This document shows, piece after piece, positions 55,278 to 63,975 of a stretch of 64,000 nt of DNA. The position numbers and the translations under genes were made by a program. The notes under the pieces are model-generated. The model had not been told where the DNA came from. It ran no database searches and saw only the letters and a program-made list of their open reading frames with translations. This DNA is from an uncultured Pelagibacteraceae bacterium (GTDB lineage Bacteria > Pseudomonadota > Alphaproteobacteria > Pelagibacterales > Pelagibacteraceae), in the NCBI GenBank assembly GCA_902535745.1, contig CACAUR010000005.1, forward strand, positions 20,237 to 84,236. Direction: 5' to 3'. Within the stretch, counting starts at the first letter, position 1. Each line of letters begins with the position of its first letter.

Positions 55278-56258
55278 TTATTGAATATTACTTTCCAAAA
55301 TATTATGAATATGAATTACTCCTATAGTTTTATTTTTTTCTTTTTTTTTATGAACACATAGAAAAGTAATTCTATTTGAATTCATAAGAGATAAAGCTTT
55401 AGCAGCTAGAACATCAGCATTAATTGAAATTGGGTTTTTTGTCATTACATCTTTTACTTTTAATTGTTGAAGATCTCCTTTTTTTTCACTTATTCGTCTA
55501 ATCTGTCCATCGGTAATAATTCCAGTGGTTCTCTTTTTATTATTTCTTGCAACAAGAACACCTAGTTTTTTTTGGGAAATAAACTTTAATGCATTTGTCA
55601 TATTAGAACTTTCGCTAATAAACGGTATTTTTTTCCCTGTTAGCATAAGGTCTTCTACTGATTTTAACTTAGATCCTAAACTTCCAGAGGGGTGAAATTT
55701 TTTGAAGTCTTTTTGACCAAATTTTTTCTGTTTCATTGTAGCTATCGCAATTGCATCTCCGACTGCCAATTGAACAATAGTTGAAGAAGTTGGAACTATA
55801 CCCCCTGGTCCGGCTTCTTTTACCTCAGGAGTTAAAATCTTAATGTCTGAAGCTTTGTAAAGGAGAGAATTTTTTTTTGAAACTATGCCAATTAGTGTAA
55901 TACTCTTATTTCTATTTGCGAATTGAATAATATTTTTTAATTCAATAGACTCTCCACTATTACTAATCAGTATCAAAACATCGTTTGAACTAATTTGTCC
56001 AAGATCTCCATGAGAGCAAGAACTTGCATCCACAAAAAAAGACGGAGTACCAACTGATGCTAACGTAGAGGAAATTTTTTTTGCAATAATCCCCGATTTA
56101 CCAACTCCAGACAAAATAACTTTTCCTTTTTTACAATTTAATATTTTTTCAACTGCTTTTTTAAAATTCGTGTCCAATGAATTTTTCAGTTTATTTAGTG
56201 AGACTATTTCAGTATTTATTACATCTTTTGCAATTTTTTTATAAATATCTTTCTTCAT
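55278..56258 (-). CDS. kdsD: Arabinose-5-phosphate isomerase
   Basis: Makes arabinose 5-phosphate for KDO, needed for LPS. About 326 residues: SIS domain (about 1-200, 'GVGKSGIIAKKISSTLASVGTPSFF', 'LISNSGESIELK', 'FHPSGSLGSKL') and two CBS domains. The track start (a TTG at 56270) is replaced by the ATG at 56258 ('MKKDIYKKIAKD'), which overlaps the rnd stop. kdsB at 62249 is a later KDO step. Confidence 0.93.
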   Translation of the reverse strand: MKKDIYKKIAKDVINTEIVSLNKLKNSLDTNFKKAVEKILNCKKGKVILSGVGKSGIIAKKISSTLASVGTPSFFVDASSCSHGDLGQISSNDVLILISNSGESIELKNIIQFANRNKSITLIGIVSKKNSLLYKASDIKILTPEVKEAGPGGIVPTSSTIVQLAVGDAIAIATMKQKKFGQKDFKKFHPSGSLGSKLKSVEDLMLTGKKIPFISESSNMTNALKFISQKKLGVLVARNNKKRTTGIITDGQIRRISEKKGDLQQLKVKDVMTKNPISINADVLAAKALSLMNSNRITFLCVHKKKEKNKTIGVIHIHNILESNIQ

Positions 56259-56863
56259 TAATGTGACCAAATATCATCTGAAAATGATGCTAAATCTAAA
56301 TTAACTCTTGTGTTGATAAATTTTAGACAATCTTCATATAGGTGATATCTTTTTTCTCTTTTAAGAATTTTTGTTAGAGCGTCGTTAATTTTATGTAAAT
56401 ATAAAACATCATTAGCACAATATTTAATTTGAGCCTGAGACAGCTCCCCTCCAAAATCAGAACTTTGATACTGCTTACTTATGTCAACACCAGTAAACTC
56501 CTTAATTAAATCTTTTAGTCCGTGTTTATCAGTGTAGGATCTTGCTAGCTTTGACTGAAGCTTAGTATCTTCGATGTTGTTTACATCTATCAAAAGATAT
56601 TTCTTTATAAAAGTTAGGTCTGCTCTTGCAAAGTGAAAAATTTTTTTTATTGATTTATCGGATAAAATTTTTTTCAATACCGGTGCCTTGTATTCACTAC
56701 GATCAAGTTGAACTATATGGGCATCAGAATTTCCTGACGAAATTTGTACTAAACACAACTTGTCTCTTTGAAAATTTAAACCCATAAATTCACAATCAAT
56801 AGCGACCCTATTGCCAACATCAAGATCTTCTGGTAAATCTATTTTGTGAACTTTTATATCCAT
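56258..56863 (-). CDS. rnd: Ribonuclease D-type 3'-5' exonuclease, short form
   Basis: 201 residues, only the DEDD exonuclease domain without HRDC domains. Catalytic motifs: 'AIDCEFMGLNFQRDKLCLVQI' (D and E), 'FHFARADLTFIKKYL' and 'QIKYCANDVLYLHKI' (YxxxD). It trims structured RNA 3' ends such as tRNAs. It is the first gene of the rnd-kdsD-lptC-lptB set and is divergent from the NAD(P)-binding gene over 20 bp. Confidence 0.9.
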   Translation of the reverse strand: MDIKVHKIDLPEDLDVGNRVAIDCEFMGLNFQRDKLCLVQISSGNSDAHIVQLDRSEYKAPVLKKILSDKSIKKIFHFARADLTFIKKYLLIDVNNIEDTKLQSKLARSYTDKHGLKDLIKEFTGVDISKQYQSSDFGGELSQAQIKYCANDVLYLHKINDALTKILKREKRYHLYEDCLKFINTRVNLDLASFSDDIWSH

Positions 56864-56883
56864 AACTTGTTAATTATATATAT

Positions 56884-57837
56884 ATGAAACCAAAAAATTG
56901 TCTAATTTTTGGCGCAAGTGGTCAGATAGGAAGAAATTTGATTAGAAGTTTAACCAAAAATAATATTAAAGTAACAGCATTAACAAGAAATATTCATCAA
57001 AAAGGCTATATACTCAAAACCCAGGCTAACCCTGGATATCTTGAAATTGTTGAGGGCAGTATATTTGATTATGAACTAACAAAAAAATTATTTAGCAACG
57101 CCGATATATGTGTGAATTTGGTCGGTATATTATTTGAAAAAGGAAAAAATACTTTTAATAATATTCATGTTGAATTTCCAAAAATGATTTCGAAATTAGC
57201 ATCGATATATAAACTTGAAAAATTTGTTCACTTATCTGCTCTTGGAATTGAAAGTGCGGAAGACTCAATTTATGCTCAAAGTAAATTAAAAGGTGAAAAA
57301 GAAATTTTGGATAACTTTGGCAGAACCGTGATTGTAAGACCTTCAATAGTATATTCTGTCGATGACAATTTTACCACTCAATTAATGAATTTGTTGAGAT
57401 TGTTGCCAATTTTTCCAATTTACTATAATGGCAGAACAAAGTTTAGTCCTATTTATTGTTCTGATTTAACAAACTCTATAAGAAAGATAATCACTGACGA
57501 TATCAAAGAAAATATTATTGAATTTGCAGGACCTGAGGAAATGTCTTTTAAGGATATTTTGGAAAAACTTCTTTTATCAATAGAAAAAAAAAGGTTGTTA
57601 CTTCCTATGCCAATTTCAATAGCCAGAATGACTGCAAAAATCTTTGAACTTTTACCTAAACCACTTATTACGAATGACCAACTTAAATTATTAAAATATG
57701 ATAACGTTTTATCTGGCAAACACAAAAGCAACAATGACTTTGACTTTGACTGCTCATCAAGATTTGAAGATGAGGTAAATAAATATTCTTATATGTGGAA
57801 AAATGAAGGAGAATATTCTAAAAAAAAGGTAAATTAA
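56884..57837 (+). CDS. NAD(P)-binding protein of the NDUFA9/complex I 39-kDa type
   Basis: 317 residues of an extended short-chain dehydrogenase/reductase fold. The nucleotide site 'IFGASGQIGRNLIRSL' is at the N-terminus, 'VHLSALGIESAEDSIYAQSKLKGE' includes the active-site-like Ser and YxxxK. Close relatives include the alphaproteobacterial homologue of the mitochondrial complex I accessory subunit NDUFA9. It is followed 4 nt later by a small membrane protein gene. Substrate unknown. Confidence 0.85.
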   Translation: MKPKNCLIFGASGQIGRNLIRSLTKNNIKVTALTRNIHQKGYILKTQANPGYLEIVEGSIFDYELTKKLFSNADICVNLVGILFEKGKNTFNNIHVEFPKMISKLASIYKLEKFVHLSALGIESAEDSIYAQSKLKGEKEILDNFGRTVIVRPSIVYSVDDNFTTQLMNLLRLLPIFPIYYNGRTKFSPIYCSDLTNSIRKIITDDIKENIIEFAGPEEMSFKDILEKLLLSIEKKRLLLPMPISIARMTAKIFELLPKPLITNDQLKLLKYDNVLSGKHKSNNDFDFDCSSRFEDEVNKYSYMWKNEGEYSKKKVN

Positions 57838-57841
57838 TTTT

Positions 57842-58093
57842 ATGATAATATCTATTGTTTATACTATAATTGGTTTAATTTTTTGCTTTGTTTTATATCT
57901 TGCTTTTAGAGCTATCAATACTGGCATGGAAGCAAAAAAAGCTAATAAAGATTTAGGGAATTCTGATAAGACAAGTTTAGACAATCAAGAAGACCTAATT
58001 AAAAAACTTAACGAATTAAAAGAATTACACGAAAAAAAAATTCTGAATGACGAGGAGTTTGCTGCAGCTAAAAAGAAAATATTAGACGAATAA
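57842..58093 (+). CDS. Small membrane protein with C-terminal SHOCT domain
   Basis: 83 residues. One N-terminal membrane helix (about 2-22), a polar linker, and a SHOCT-type helix pair at the end ('DLIKKLNELKELHEKKILNDEEFAAAKKKIL'). SHOCT domains are short oligomerisation modules of unknown role. It starts 4 nt after the NAD(P)-binding gene and is convergent with gcrA, one base apart. Confidence 0.75.
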   Translation: MIISIVYTIIGLIFCFVLYLAFRAINTGMEAKKANKDLGNSDKTSLDNQEDLIKKLNELKELHEKKILNDEEFAAAKKKILDE

Positions 58094-58094
58094 T

Positions 58095-58595
58095 TTAAGC
58101 TGACTTTATCCTTCTTTTAATAAATTTTGGTACCTCATTATCTTTGTCTTTATCCAAAACGTCATCTTTTCTATTTTTTGGTTGAAAAGCATATAATAAG
58201 TGAAGTTTACAATATGAAAAATCTTTTAATGAAGTTCTGCCGCAAAAGTAAAAACCATCTTCATTGGGATGTCCAATTGGCCATTTGCAAGAATTTTCAT
58301 CAAGCTCCTCAAGTTGCTTAGGATTTTCAGGTTCGAAATCTTTGTCTATAATTAAAGATTTGAACTTACCTCTTCTTAAATTTTTGCGTGAAGTTTTATT
58401 TTCATTGTCGTTATTATTAACTGCTGAAGGTGAGCTTTTTTTTGTCTGAATTTTTCCAGATAAATTTAGTCTATGGGCTTTACCAATAACCGCATTTCTA
58501 GTTAAACCTCCAAGTATTTGGGCAATTTCGCTTGCCGTGTTTCCTTTGCCCCATAATTCCTTAAGTTTTTCTACTTTTTCAGGTGTCCAGCTCAT
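58095..58595 (-). CDS. gcrA: Cell-cycle regulator GcrA
   Basis: 166 residues. The N-terminal DNA-binding domain 'MSWTPEKVEKLKELWGKGNTASEIAQILGG' and 'TRNAVIGKAHRLNLSGK' and the C-terminal sigma-contacting part 'SCKWPIGHPNEDGFYFCG' match GcrA. In Caulobacter GcrA activates genes with sigma-70 at CcrM-methylated GANTC promoters, so this strongly marks an alphaproteobacterium. The 121-bp spacer to the ABC permease holds no other gene. Confidence 0.95.
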   Translation of the reverse strand: MSWTPEKVEKLKELWGKGNTASEIAQILGGLTRNAVIGKAHRLNLSGKIQTKKSSPSAVNNNDNENKTSRKNLRRGKFKSLIIDKDFEPENPKQLEELDENSCKWPIGHPNEDGFYFCGRTSLKDFSYCKLHLLYAFQPKNRKDDVLDKDKDNEVPKFIKRRIKSA

Positions 58596-58716
58596 TACAA
58601 TATTTAGTTAATGTTTTACTTAAAACACTATATATAGTAATTCATATTATGCTAACTAAAACAAGCATTTTCTTTAATTTCTTAACAATTTTTTAAAAAG
58701 AAAATTATAAATACTT

Positions 58717-59529
58717 ATGGTTGAACTTAATAAAAAATACAAAATTGGAGTACGGCGATTTAGTTTTATCAACTGGATAGGCTTTTATTCTTTATATAAA
58801 AAAGAGACGCTTCGTTTTCTAATTGTATCTGGTCAAACTATTTTAGGGCCAGTAGTTACTGCGATTTTATTTTTGATGGTCATTTCTCTTGCATTAGGTG
58901 AAAATAGAGGAATAGTTCTTGGAGTTCCTTTTATCGAATTCTTAGCACCTGGATTAATTAGCATGCAAATAATTCAACAATCTTTTGCACATTCATCATC
59001 CTCAATACTATCAGGAAAAATGATGGGAAATATTGTGGATTTAGTAGGAAGTCCACTATCCGCACTCGAAGTGACACTCGCCGTTATTTTTGCCTCAATA
59101 ACAAGGTCTATTATGATAAGTTTTTTATCAATACTAGTATTTAGTATTTTTATAGGAATTCGTCTTGAAAACGTTCTGTATTTCGCAGTTTTCCTATTTC
59201 TGTCATCTTTTTCTATGGGCGCAATGGGGTTTATAGCAGGCATGTGGTCTGATAAATGGGAAAATATGGCCTCTGTAACTAACTTCATTATTGTTCCAAT
59301 GTCCTTTTTGTCGGGAACCTTTTATTCAATAAATAGACTTCCTGAAATCTTACAAAAAATAAGTTTTTTAAATCCTTTCTTTCATATGATTGATGGCTTG
59401 AGATTTTCTTTTATCGGTAGTAGCGACGGTTCAATTAAATTTGGTCTTGCATATTTATTTTTATTCAGTTTGATTATATGGTTCATATCATTTCTCCTTT
59501 ATAAAAAAGGATATAAAATTAGAAATTAA
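58717..59529 (+). CDS. ABC-2 type transporter permease
   Basis: 270 residues with about six membrane helices, and an N-terminal cytoplasmic segment before the first ('SFINWIGFYSLYKKETLRF'). 'VPFIEFLAPGLISMQIIQQSF' and the C-terminal 'IVPMSFLSGTFYSINRLPEIL' are typical of ABC-2 exporters. Its ATPase partner is not adjacent. The gene is separated from argD by no gap. Substrate unknown. Confidence 0.88.
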   Translation: MVELNKKYKIGVRRFSFINWIGFYSLYKKETLRFLIVSGQTILGPVVTAILFLMVISLALGENRGIVLGVPFIEFLAPGLISMQIIQQSFAHSSSSILSGKMMGNIVDLVGSPLSALEVTLAVIFASITRSIMISFLSILVFSIFIGIRLENVLYFAVFLFLSSFSMGAMGFIAGMWSDKWENMASVTNFIIVPMSFLSGTFYSINRLPEILQKISFLNPFFHMIDGLRFSFIGSSDGSIKFGLAYLFLFSLIIWFISFLLYKKGYKIRN

Positions 59530-60693
59530 ATGACATTTTTAGCAAACAATTATAATAGAAAAAAAATTTCTTTTAAAAAGGGTACTGGAAGTTATCTAGT
59601 TGCTACAAATGGTAAGAAATATTTAGATTTTTGCTCGGGAATTGCTGTTAATAGTTTAGGACATGCAAATCCTAGATTAGTAAAAGCATTATATAAACAA
59701 GCACAAAGAGTCTGGCATGTTTCAAATGCCTTTACGATTCCTGAAGGAGAAATGTTAGCAAAAAAATTGGTTAAAAAAACTTTTGCAGACTCAGTTATAT
59801 TTCAAAATTCTGGTACTGAAGCAACTGAAGTTGCCATAAAAGTAGCTAGAAGATATTTTTATTCAATCGGTAAACCAAAAAAAAATAGAATTCTTTGTGT
59901 TAAAAACTCATTTCATGGCCGGACCATAGCTGCAATTTTTGCTAGTGGGTCAAAAAAAATGACTGAAGGTTTTGGTCCAAAAGTAAGCGGCTTTGATCAT
60001 TTTACATTTGGAGACCATAATTCTTTAAAGAAAAAAATCACAAAAAATACTGCAGCTATTATGGTTGAAACAATTATGGGTGAAGGTGGAATTAAAGTAA
60101 TACCTGACTGGTGTTTAAGAGATTTAAGAAAATTATGTAATAAAAAAAAAATATTACTTATATTGGATGAAGTTCAATGTGGAATTGGAAGATCAGGAGA
60201 TTTTTTTGCTTTTGAAAACTCAAAAGTAAAACCTGATATTGTGCCTATAGCAAAAGGTATAGGTGGAGGTTTTCCGATTGGTGCAGTACTGATGAGCAAG
60301 AAGGTTAGTAAAGCTATGGTACCCGGAACTCACGGATCAACTTTTGGAGGCAATCCCTTAGCCATGTCTGTCGGAAATGAGGTAATGGATATAATTTCAA
60401 ATAAAAAATTTTTGAATAATGTCAAAAATTTATCTAAATATTTTCTTAAAAATTTAAATACTATTAAAGATAAATATCCAAATATAATTAAACAAATAAG
60501 AGGCAAAGGTTTGTTAATAGGCATTCAATTACATAAAGATCAAAATTTATTTATAAAAAAACTAATGGATAAAAAATTACTGACTATTAAAGCAGCTGAA
60601 AATGTTATTCGCGTTTTACCACCTTTAAATGTTAAGAAGAGTGAAATCGATATAGCATTAAAAGTTATTAATAAAGTTTGCTCAGAATCTTAA
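59530..60693 (+). CDS. argD: Acetylornithine/succinyldiaminopimelate aminotransferase
   Basis: PLP class III aminotransferase of arginine synthesis, often also working in lysine synthesis. 387 residues. 'YLDFCSGIAVNSLGHANPRL', 'FQNSGTEATEVAIKVARRY', 'LILDEVQCGIGRSGDFFAFE' and the PLP Lys in 'PIAKGIGGGFPIGA' are present. It starts directly after the ABC permease stop and is followed by argF. Confidence 0.94.
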   Translation: MTFLANNYNRKKISFKKGTGSYLVATNGKKYLDFCSGIAVNSLGHANPRLVKALYKQAQRVWHVSNAFTIPEGEMLAKKLVKKTFADSVIFQNSGTEATEVAIKVARRYFYSIGKPKKNRILCVKNSFHGRTIAAIFASGSKKMTEGFGPKVSGFDHFTFGDHNSLKKKITKNTAAIMVETIMGEGGIKVIPDWCLRDLRKLCNKKKILLILDEVQCGIGRSGDFFAFENSKVKPDIVPIAKGIGGGFPIGAVLMSKKVSKAMVPGTHGSTFGGNPLAMSVGNEVMDIISNKKFLNNVKNLSKYFLKNLNTIKDKYPNIIKQIRGKGLLIGIQLHKDQNLFIKKLMDKKLLTIKAAENVIRVLPPLNVKKSEIDIALKVINKVCSES

Positions 60694-60697
60694 TTTA

Positions 60698-61627
60698 ATG
60701 AAACATTTTATAAATTTAAAAGATATATCAACTAAAGATCTTAGAAAGATTATCGTGGATGCCAAAAAGAGAAAAAGATTGAGAAAAAAACTTAACACTC
60801 TTGAAGTTGACAAAGGATCTCCGCTTAAAGGGAAAATATTGATACAAATGTTTGAAAAACCAAGTTCAAGAACAAGAATAAGTTTTTATTTGGCAATCAA
60901 GCAGTTAGGAGGAGGAACTCTAACATTAAGATCCAATGAGCTGCATTTAGGCCAAGGAGGAGAAAGTATTACCGATACCGCCAAAGTTCTGTCTACTTAT
61001 GGAGATGGTTTTATGTTGAGAACTGATAGCGAAAAAAAAATGGAAGATTTTAAAAAATATTTATCAATACCTATAATAAATGGTTTAAGCCCTTTATCTC
61101 ATCCAACACAAGTATTGTCTGATATTTTCACTGTTGAAGAAATTAAAAAAAAACCTATTTCAAAATTGAATATTTGTTGGATAGGCGACTCAAATAATGT
61201 TTTAAATAGTTTAATAGCCGCCTCAGTGAAATTTTCTTTTAAGCTAAGCATTGGTTGTCCAAAAAAATTTGAACCTGGAAAAGAAGTTAGAAACTGGGTC
61301 AAAAAAAATAATAAGAAAATTTATATTTATAATGATCCAAAAAAAGCAGTTTCTGGCGCTGATGTAATATTTTCAGATAAGGTAATTTCACTTAACGATA
61401 AAGTGAATAAGAAAAAAAAGATCTATGCTTTTAAAAATTTTAAGATAGATAAAAAGTTGACAAGATTAGCAAAAAAAAATTTTATATTTTTACATTGTCT
61501 GCCTAGAGGAAATGAAGTTTCGGAAGAGGTTTTTTTGAGTAAAAACTCACATGTTTGGCAACAAGCCTTTAATAGAGTTCATGTTCAAAAAAGTATTTTA
61601 TTATACTGTTTTGGAAAATTAAGGTAA
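60698..61627 (+). CDS. argF: Ornithine carbamoyltransferase
   Basis: Ornithine + carbamoyl phosphate to citrulline. 309 residues. The carbamoyl-phosphate motif 'PSSRTRISF', 'HPTQVLSDIFT' and the ornithine loop 'FLHCLPRGNE' are intact. It follows argD by 4 nt and its end overlaps the convergent cytochrome c gene by 9 bp. Confidence 0.95.
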   Translation: MKHFINLKDISTKDLRKIIVDAKKRKRLRKKLNTLEVDKGSPLKGKILIQMFEKPSSRTRISFYLAIKQLGGGTLTLRSNELHLGQGGESITDTAKVLSTYGDGFMLRTDSEKKMEDFKKYLSIPIINGLSPLSHPTQVLSDIFTVEEIKKKPISKLNICWIGDSNNVLNSLIAASVKFSFKLSIGCPKKFEPGKEVRNWVKKNNKKIYIYNDPKKAVSGADVIFSDKVISLNDKVNKKKKIYAFKNFKIDKKLTRLAKKNFIFLHCLPRGNEVSEEVFLSKNSHVWQQAFNRVHVQKSILLYCFGKLR

Positions 61628-62158
61628 CGGTAAAGGGCTTTCCGAATTTTTGTTTAAATATAAAATAACTGATGCTCTATCTTTTTCTTTTCTTAAACCG
61701 GCAAATGCCATTTTCGTACCTTTTATCCAAGCTTGAGGTTTGATTAAATAACCATTTAACTCTTCAAAAGTCCAATTTTTTGTGTGAGCAACAAGTGCTT
61801 TTGAATATTTGTAATCTTCGATAGCAGCAACTTTTCTTCCCACAACATTATATAAAGCTGGTCCAATTTTGTTTCCCCCACCTGCTTGTATCGAGTGACA
61901 TGCTGAACATTTTTTAAAGATTTTTTCGCCATGCGCTAGATCAGCTTGGGCCATTAAAGCCGATATATCAACTTCGACCTTTTCCTCTTTTTGAGCCACA
62001 GATTTTTTTGAAACATCTTCAGTTACCTCAACTTTATAACCAGAAACCTCTGGCTTTTCTACATTGAATAATAAGTTTGAGATTTTTCCAATACCAATAA
62101 CTAAGAGCGCAACCAACAATACAGCTGCAATTACTTTATTTAATTCAAAAGAATCCAT
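61619..62158 (-). CDS. Membrane-anchored class I cytochrome c (CycM-like)
   Basis: 179 residues. An uncleaved N-terminal anchor (about 8-27, 'KVIAAVLLVALLVIGIGKI'), an acidic/Lys-rich linker, then a cytochrome c domain with heme motif 'KKCSACHSIQAGGGNKIGPAL' and the axial Met in 'IKGTKMAFAG'. Alphaproteobacterial CycM carries electrons from the bc1 complex to the terminal oxidase, matching mitochondrial cytochrome c. Its 5' side faces kdsB, on the other strand, over 90 bp. Confidence 0.92.
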   Translation of the reverse strand: MDSFELNKVIAAVLLVALLVIGIGKISNLLFNVEKPEVSGYKVEVTEDVSKKSVAQKEEKVEVDISALMAQADLAHGEKIFKKCSACHSIQAGGGNKIGPALYNVVGRKVAAIEDYKYSKALVAHTKNWTFEELNGYLIKPQAWIKGTKMAFAGLRKEKDRASVILYLNKNSESPLPLP

Positions 62159-62219
62159 TATTTTTTCTTAAGAACTCATATAACATGTTAATATTAAAAT
62201 AAACTAATTAAAAATTATT

Positions 62220-62236
62220 TGCGTCCGTAAGACGCA
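62220..62236 (+). other. Perfect small hairpin before kdsB
   Basis: TGCGTC (62220-62225) and GACGCA (62231-62236) form a 6-bp G+C-rich stem with a CGTAA loop, 12 nt before the kdsB ATG, in the cytochrome c/kdsB divergent spacer. No T run follows, so it looks more like a 5' UTR hairpin or an operator than a terminator. Confidence 0.4.
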
Positions 62237-62248
62237 TTAAACTTTAAA

Positions 62249-62995
62249 ATGGATAAAACAATTATCTTGATACCGTCTAGAATGAGCGCATCAAGGCTTC
62301 CTGGAAAACCTTTATTAAAAATAAACGGAAAAAGCATTATTCAGCACGTATACAACAAAGCTAAAGAGACAAATTTGGGCAAAGTTTATGTTGCAACAGA
62401 GGATGCTGAAATTCAGACTGAAATTGAAAAAGATGGTGGTAATTCGATAATGACTAGTAAAAATCATCAAACAGGTACTGATAGAATTTTTGAAGCGGTA
62501 GAAAAAATTAAAGACATAGAAAATATCAAATATGTCATTAATTTACAGGGAGACGAACCACAAATATCGACAGAGGATATAATTAATCTTGATAAAAATG
62601 TTAGAACACTAAATTCAAAAATTGGTACGCTTTGTACAGATATTAAGGACAAAAAAATATTTAGTAATAAGAATATTGTAAAAGTCTCTGTAAATGAAAC
62701 TTTTCGAAAAAATAATCATTCACCAGCTTTGACTTTTTTTAGAAATTCAGAAGATTTTGATGAAAAAAATACCTATCATCACATTGGAATTTATCAGTAT
62801 GAAATCTCGACTTTAAAGAAATTTATCAATTTAAAACAGACAGAAAATGAAAAAAAATTTAGATTGGAGCAGCTACGTGCTTTAGACAATGGTATACCGA
62901 TAGATGTTGTGTATACACAAAATTCTCCAATAGGTGTCGATACCATGGATGATTTTATGGAAATTAAAAAAATAATGGAATATAAAAAAGGTTAA
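62249..62995 (+). CDS. kdsB: 3-deoxy-manno-octulosonate cytidylyltransferase
   Basis: Activates KDO as CMP-KDO for lipid A-core. 248 residues. 'IPSRMSASRLPGKPLLKI' (CTP loop), 'NLQGDEPQIS' (metal/substrate) and 'FRLEQLRALDNGIPIDV' are diagnostic. It is divergent from cytochrome c and 4 nt before pheA, an alphaproteobacterial order. With kdsD it shows LPS synthesis in this organism. Confidence 0.95.
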   Translation: MDKTIILIPSRMSASRLPGKPLLKINGKSIIQHVYNKAKETNLGKVYVATEDAEIQTEIEKDGGNSIMTSKNHQTGTDRIFEAVEKIKDIENIKYVINLQGDEPQISTEDIINLDKNVRTLNSKIGTLCTDIKDKKIFSNKNIVKVSVNETFRKNNHSPALTFFRNSEDFDEKNTYHHIGIYQYEISTLKKFINLKQTENEKKFRLEQLRALDNGIPIDVVYTQNSPIGVDTMDDFMEIKKIMEYKKG

Positions 62996-62999
62996 ATTT

Positions 63000-63830
63000 A
63001 TGAAAATTGTTTATCAAGGTTCACCAGGAGCATATTCTCATTTAGCGGCTAAAAAAATATACCCAAAGTATGAACCTATTTCGCAAAATACTTTTGAAGA
63101 GTGTTTTAATCTTTGTTTAAAAAATGAGAGTTATAGAACAATTATTCCTGTAGAAAATTCAATAGCAGGAAGAGTTGCAGATATACAATATCTGATAAAT
63201 AAATATAAACTCCAGATTTATGCAGAGCATTTTCAACCAATTACTCATAACCTTATGATACTACCTAGCTCAAGTATGCAAAAGATTTCCTCTGTAAGAT
63301 CGCACACCCAGGCAATCTCTCAATGTCAAAAAGTTATTACCGAAAATAAGCTTGAGCCTATTATTGCAGCAGATACTGCTGGAAGTGCCAAATACATTAG
63401 TGAAAACAAAATTATTAATGAGGCGGCTATTGCATCCGAGCTAGCTGCTGAAATCTACAATCTTAAAATTGTAAAAAAAAATATCGAAGACAATAAGGGG
63501 AATGTCACAAGGTTTTTGATAATGGGTAGTAAAGCCTCTCACCCAGAATTTAAGAAAAAAAATTATATTACAAGTTGTATTTTTAAGGTGAAAAATAAAC
63601 CAGCCGCTCTGTATAAATGTTTAGGCGGCTTTGCTACTAATAATGTTAATTTAAGTAAATTAGAAAGTTTCTCTGACCAAAGTAGTTTTGAACAATATTT
63701 ATTTTTATGTGATATTTATGGACATATTGAAGATCCAAAAATACAAAAATCTTTAGAGGAGCTCGGATTTCATACCGTCAGTTTAGATATTTTGGGAGTT
63801 TACGAAGCAAGTGAATATAGGAAAATCTAA
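63000..63830 (+). CDS. pheA: Prephenate dehydratase
   Basis: Prephenate to phenylpyruvate in phenylalanine synthesis. 276 residues. 'YQGSPGAYSHLAAKKIYP', 'IIPVENSIAGRV' and the catalytic 'GNVTRFLIMG' (Thr-Arg-Phe) form the active site, followed by a C-terminal ACT domain ('KNKPAALYKCLGGFATNNVNLSKLESF') for Phe feedback. There is no chorismate mutase fusion. Confidence 0.95.
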   Translation: MKIVYQGSPGAYSHLAAKKIYPKYEPISQNTFEECFNLCLKNESYRTIIPVENSIAGRVADIQYLINKYKLQIYAEHFQPITHNLMILPSSSMQKISSVRSHTQAISQCQKVITENKLEPIIAADTAGSAKYISENKIINEAAIASELAAEIYNLKIVKKNIEDNKGNVTRFLIMGSKASHPEFKKKNYITSCIFKVKNKPAALYKCLGGFATNNVNLSKLESFSDQSSFEQYLFLCDIYGHIEDPKIQKSLEELGFHTVSLDILGVYEASEYRKI

Positions 63831-63847
63831 AAATTTACAAAGTTTTG

Positions 63848-63877
63848 TTGTAGACTAGAAAATATAACTGTTATAAT
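63848..63877 (+). promoter_or_regulatory. Promoter of the SRP RNA gene
   Basis: A perfect -10 box TATAAT at 63872-63877 is preceded by TTGTAG (63848, spacing 18). Transcription would start about 63884, at the first G residues of the SRP RNA. Confidence 0.6.
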
Positions 63878-63881
63878 AACT

Positions 63882-63968
63882 GGGGGCCAATCAGGTGGTG
63901 GTACCACGAATCCCCCAGGCTTGAAAAAGAGCAAGGGTAATGAGTATTTTCCAGGTTGATTGGTCTCC
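63882..63968 (+). ncRNA. ffs: Signal recognition particle 4.5S RNA
   Basis: About 87 nt. GGGGGCCAATCA at the 5' end pairs with TGATTGGTCTCC at the 3' end to close one long hairpin. The tip has the Ffh-binding internal loop AGG opposite AGCA within 'CCCAGGCTTGAAAAAGAGC', bounded by CTT/AAG and closed by a GAAA tetraloop (GGAA is more usual). It sits between pheA and dnaX, the site of ffs in alphaproteobacteria, after a TATAAT promoter. Confidence 0.85.
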
Positions 63969-63975
63969 TAAAAAA

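Noticed and set aside
63882-63968. Riboswitch before the last gene, because CTGGGGG/CCCCCAG can form an alternative stem
   Set aside because: The AGG/AGCA internal loop, the closing stem, the length and the position before dnaX fit the SRP RNA better; the alternative stem uses bases of the SRP helix.
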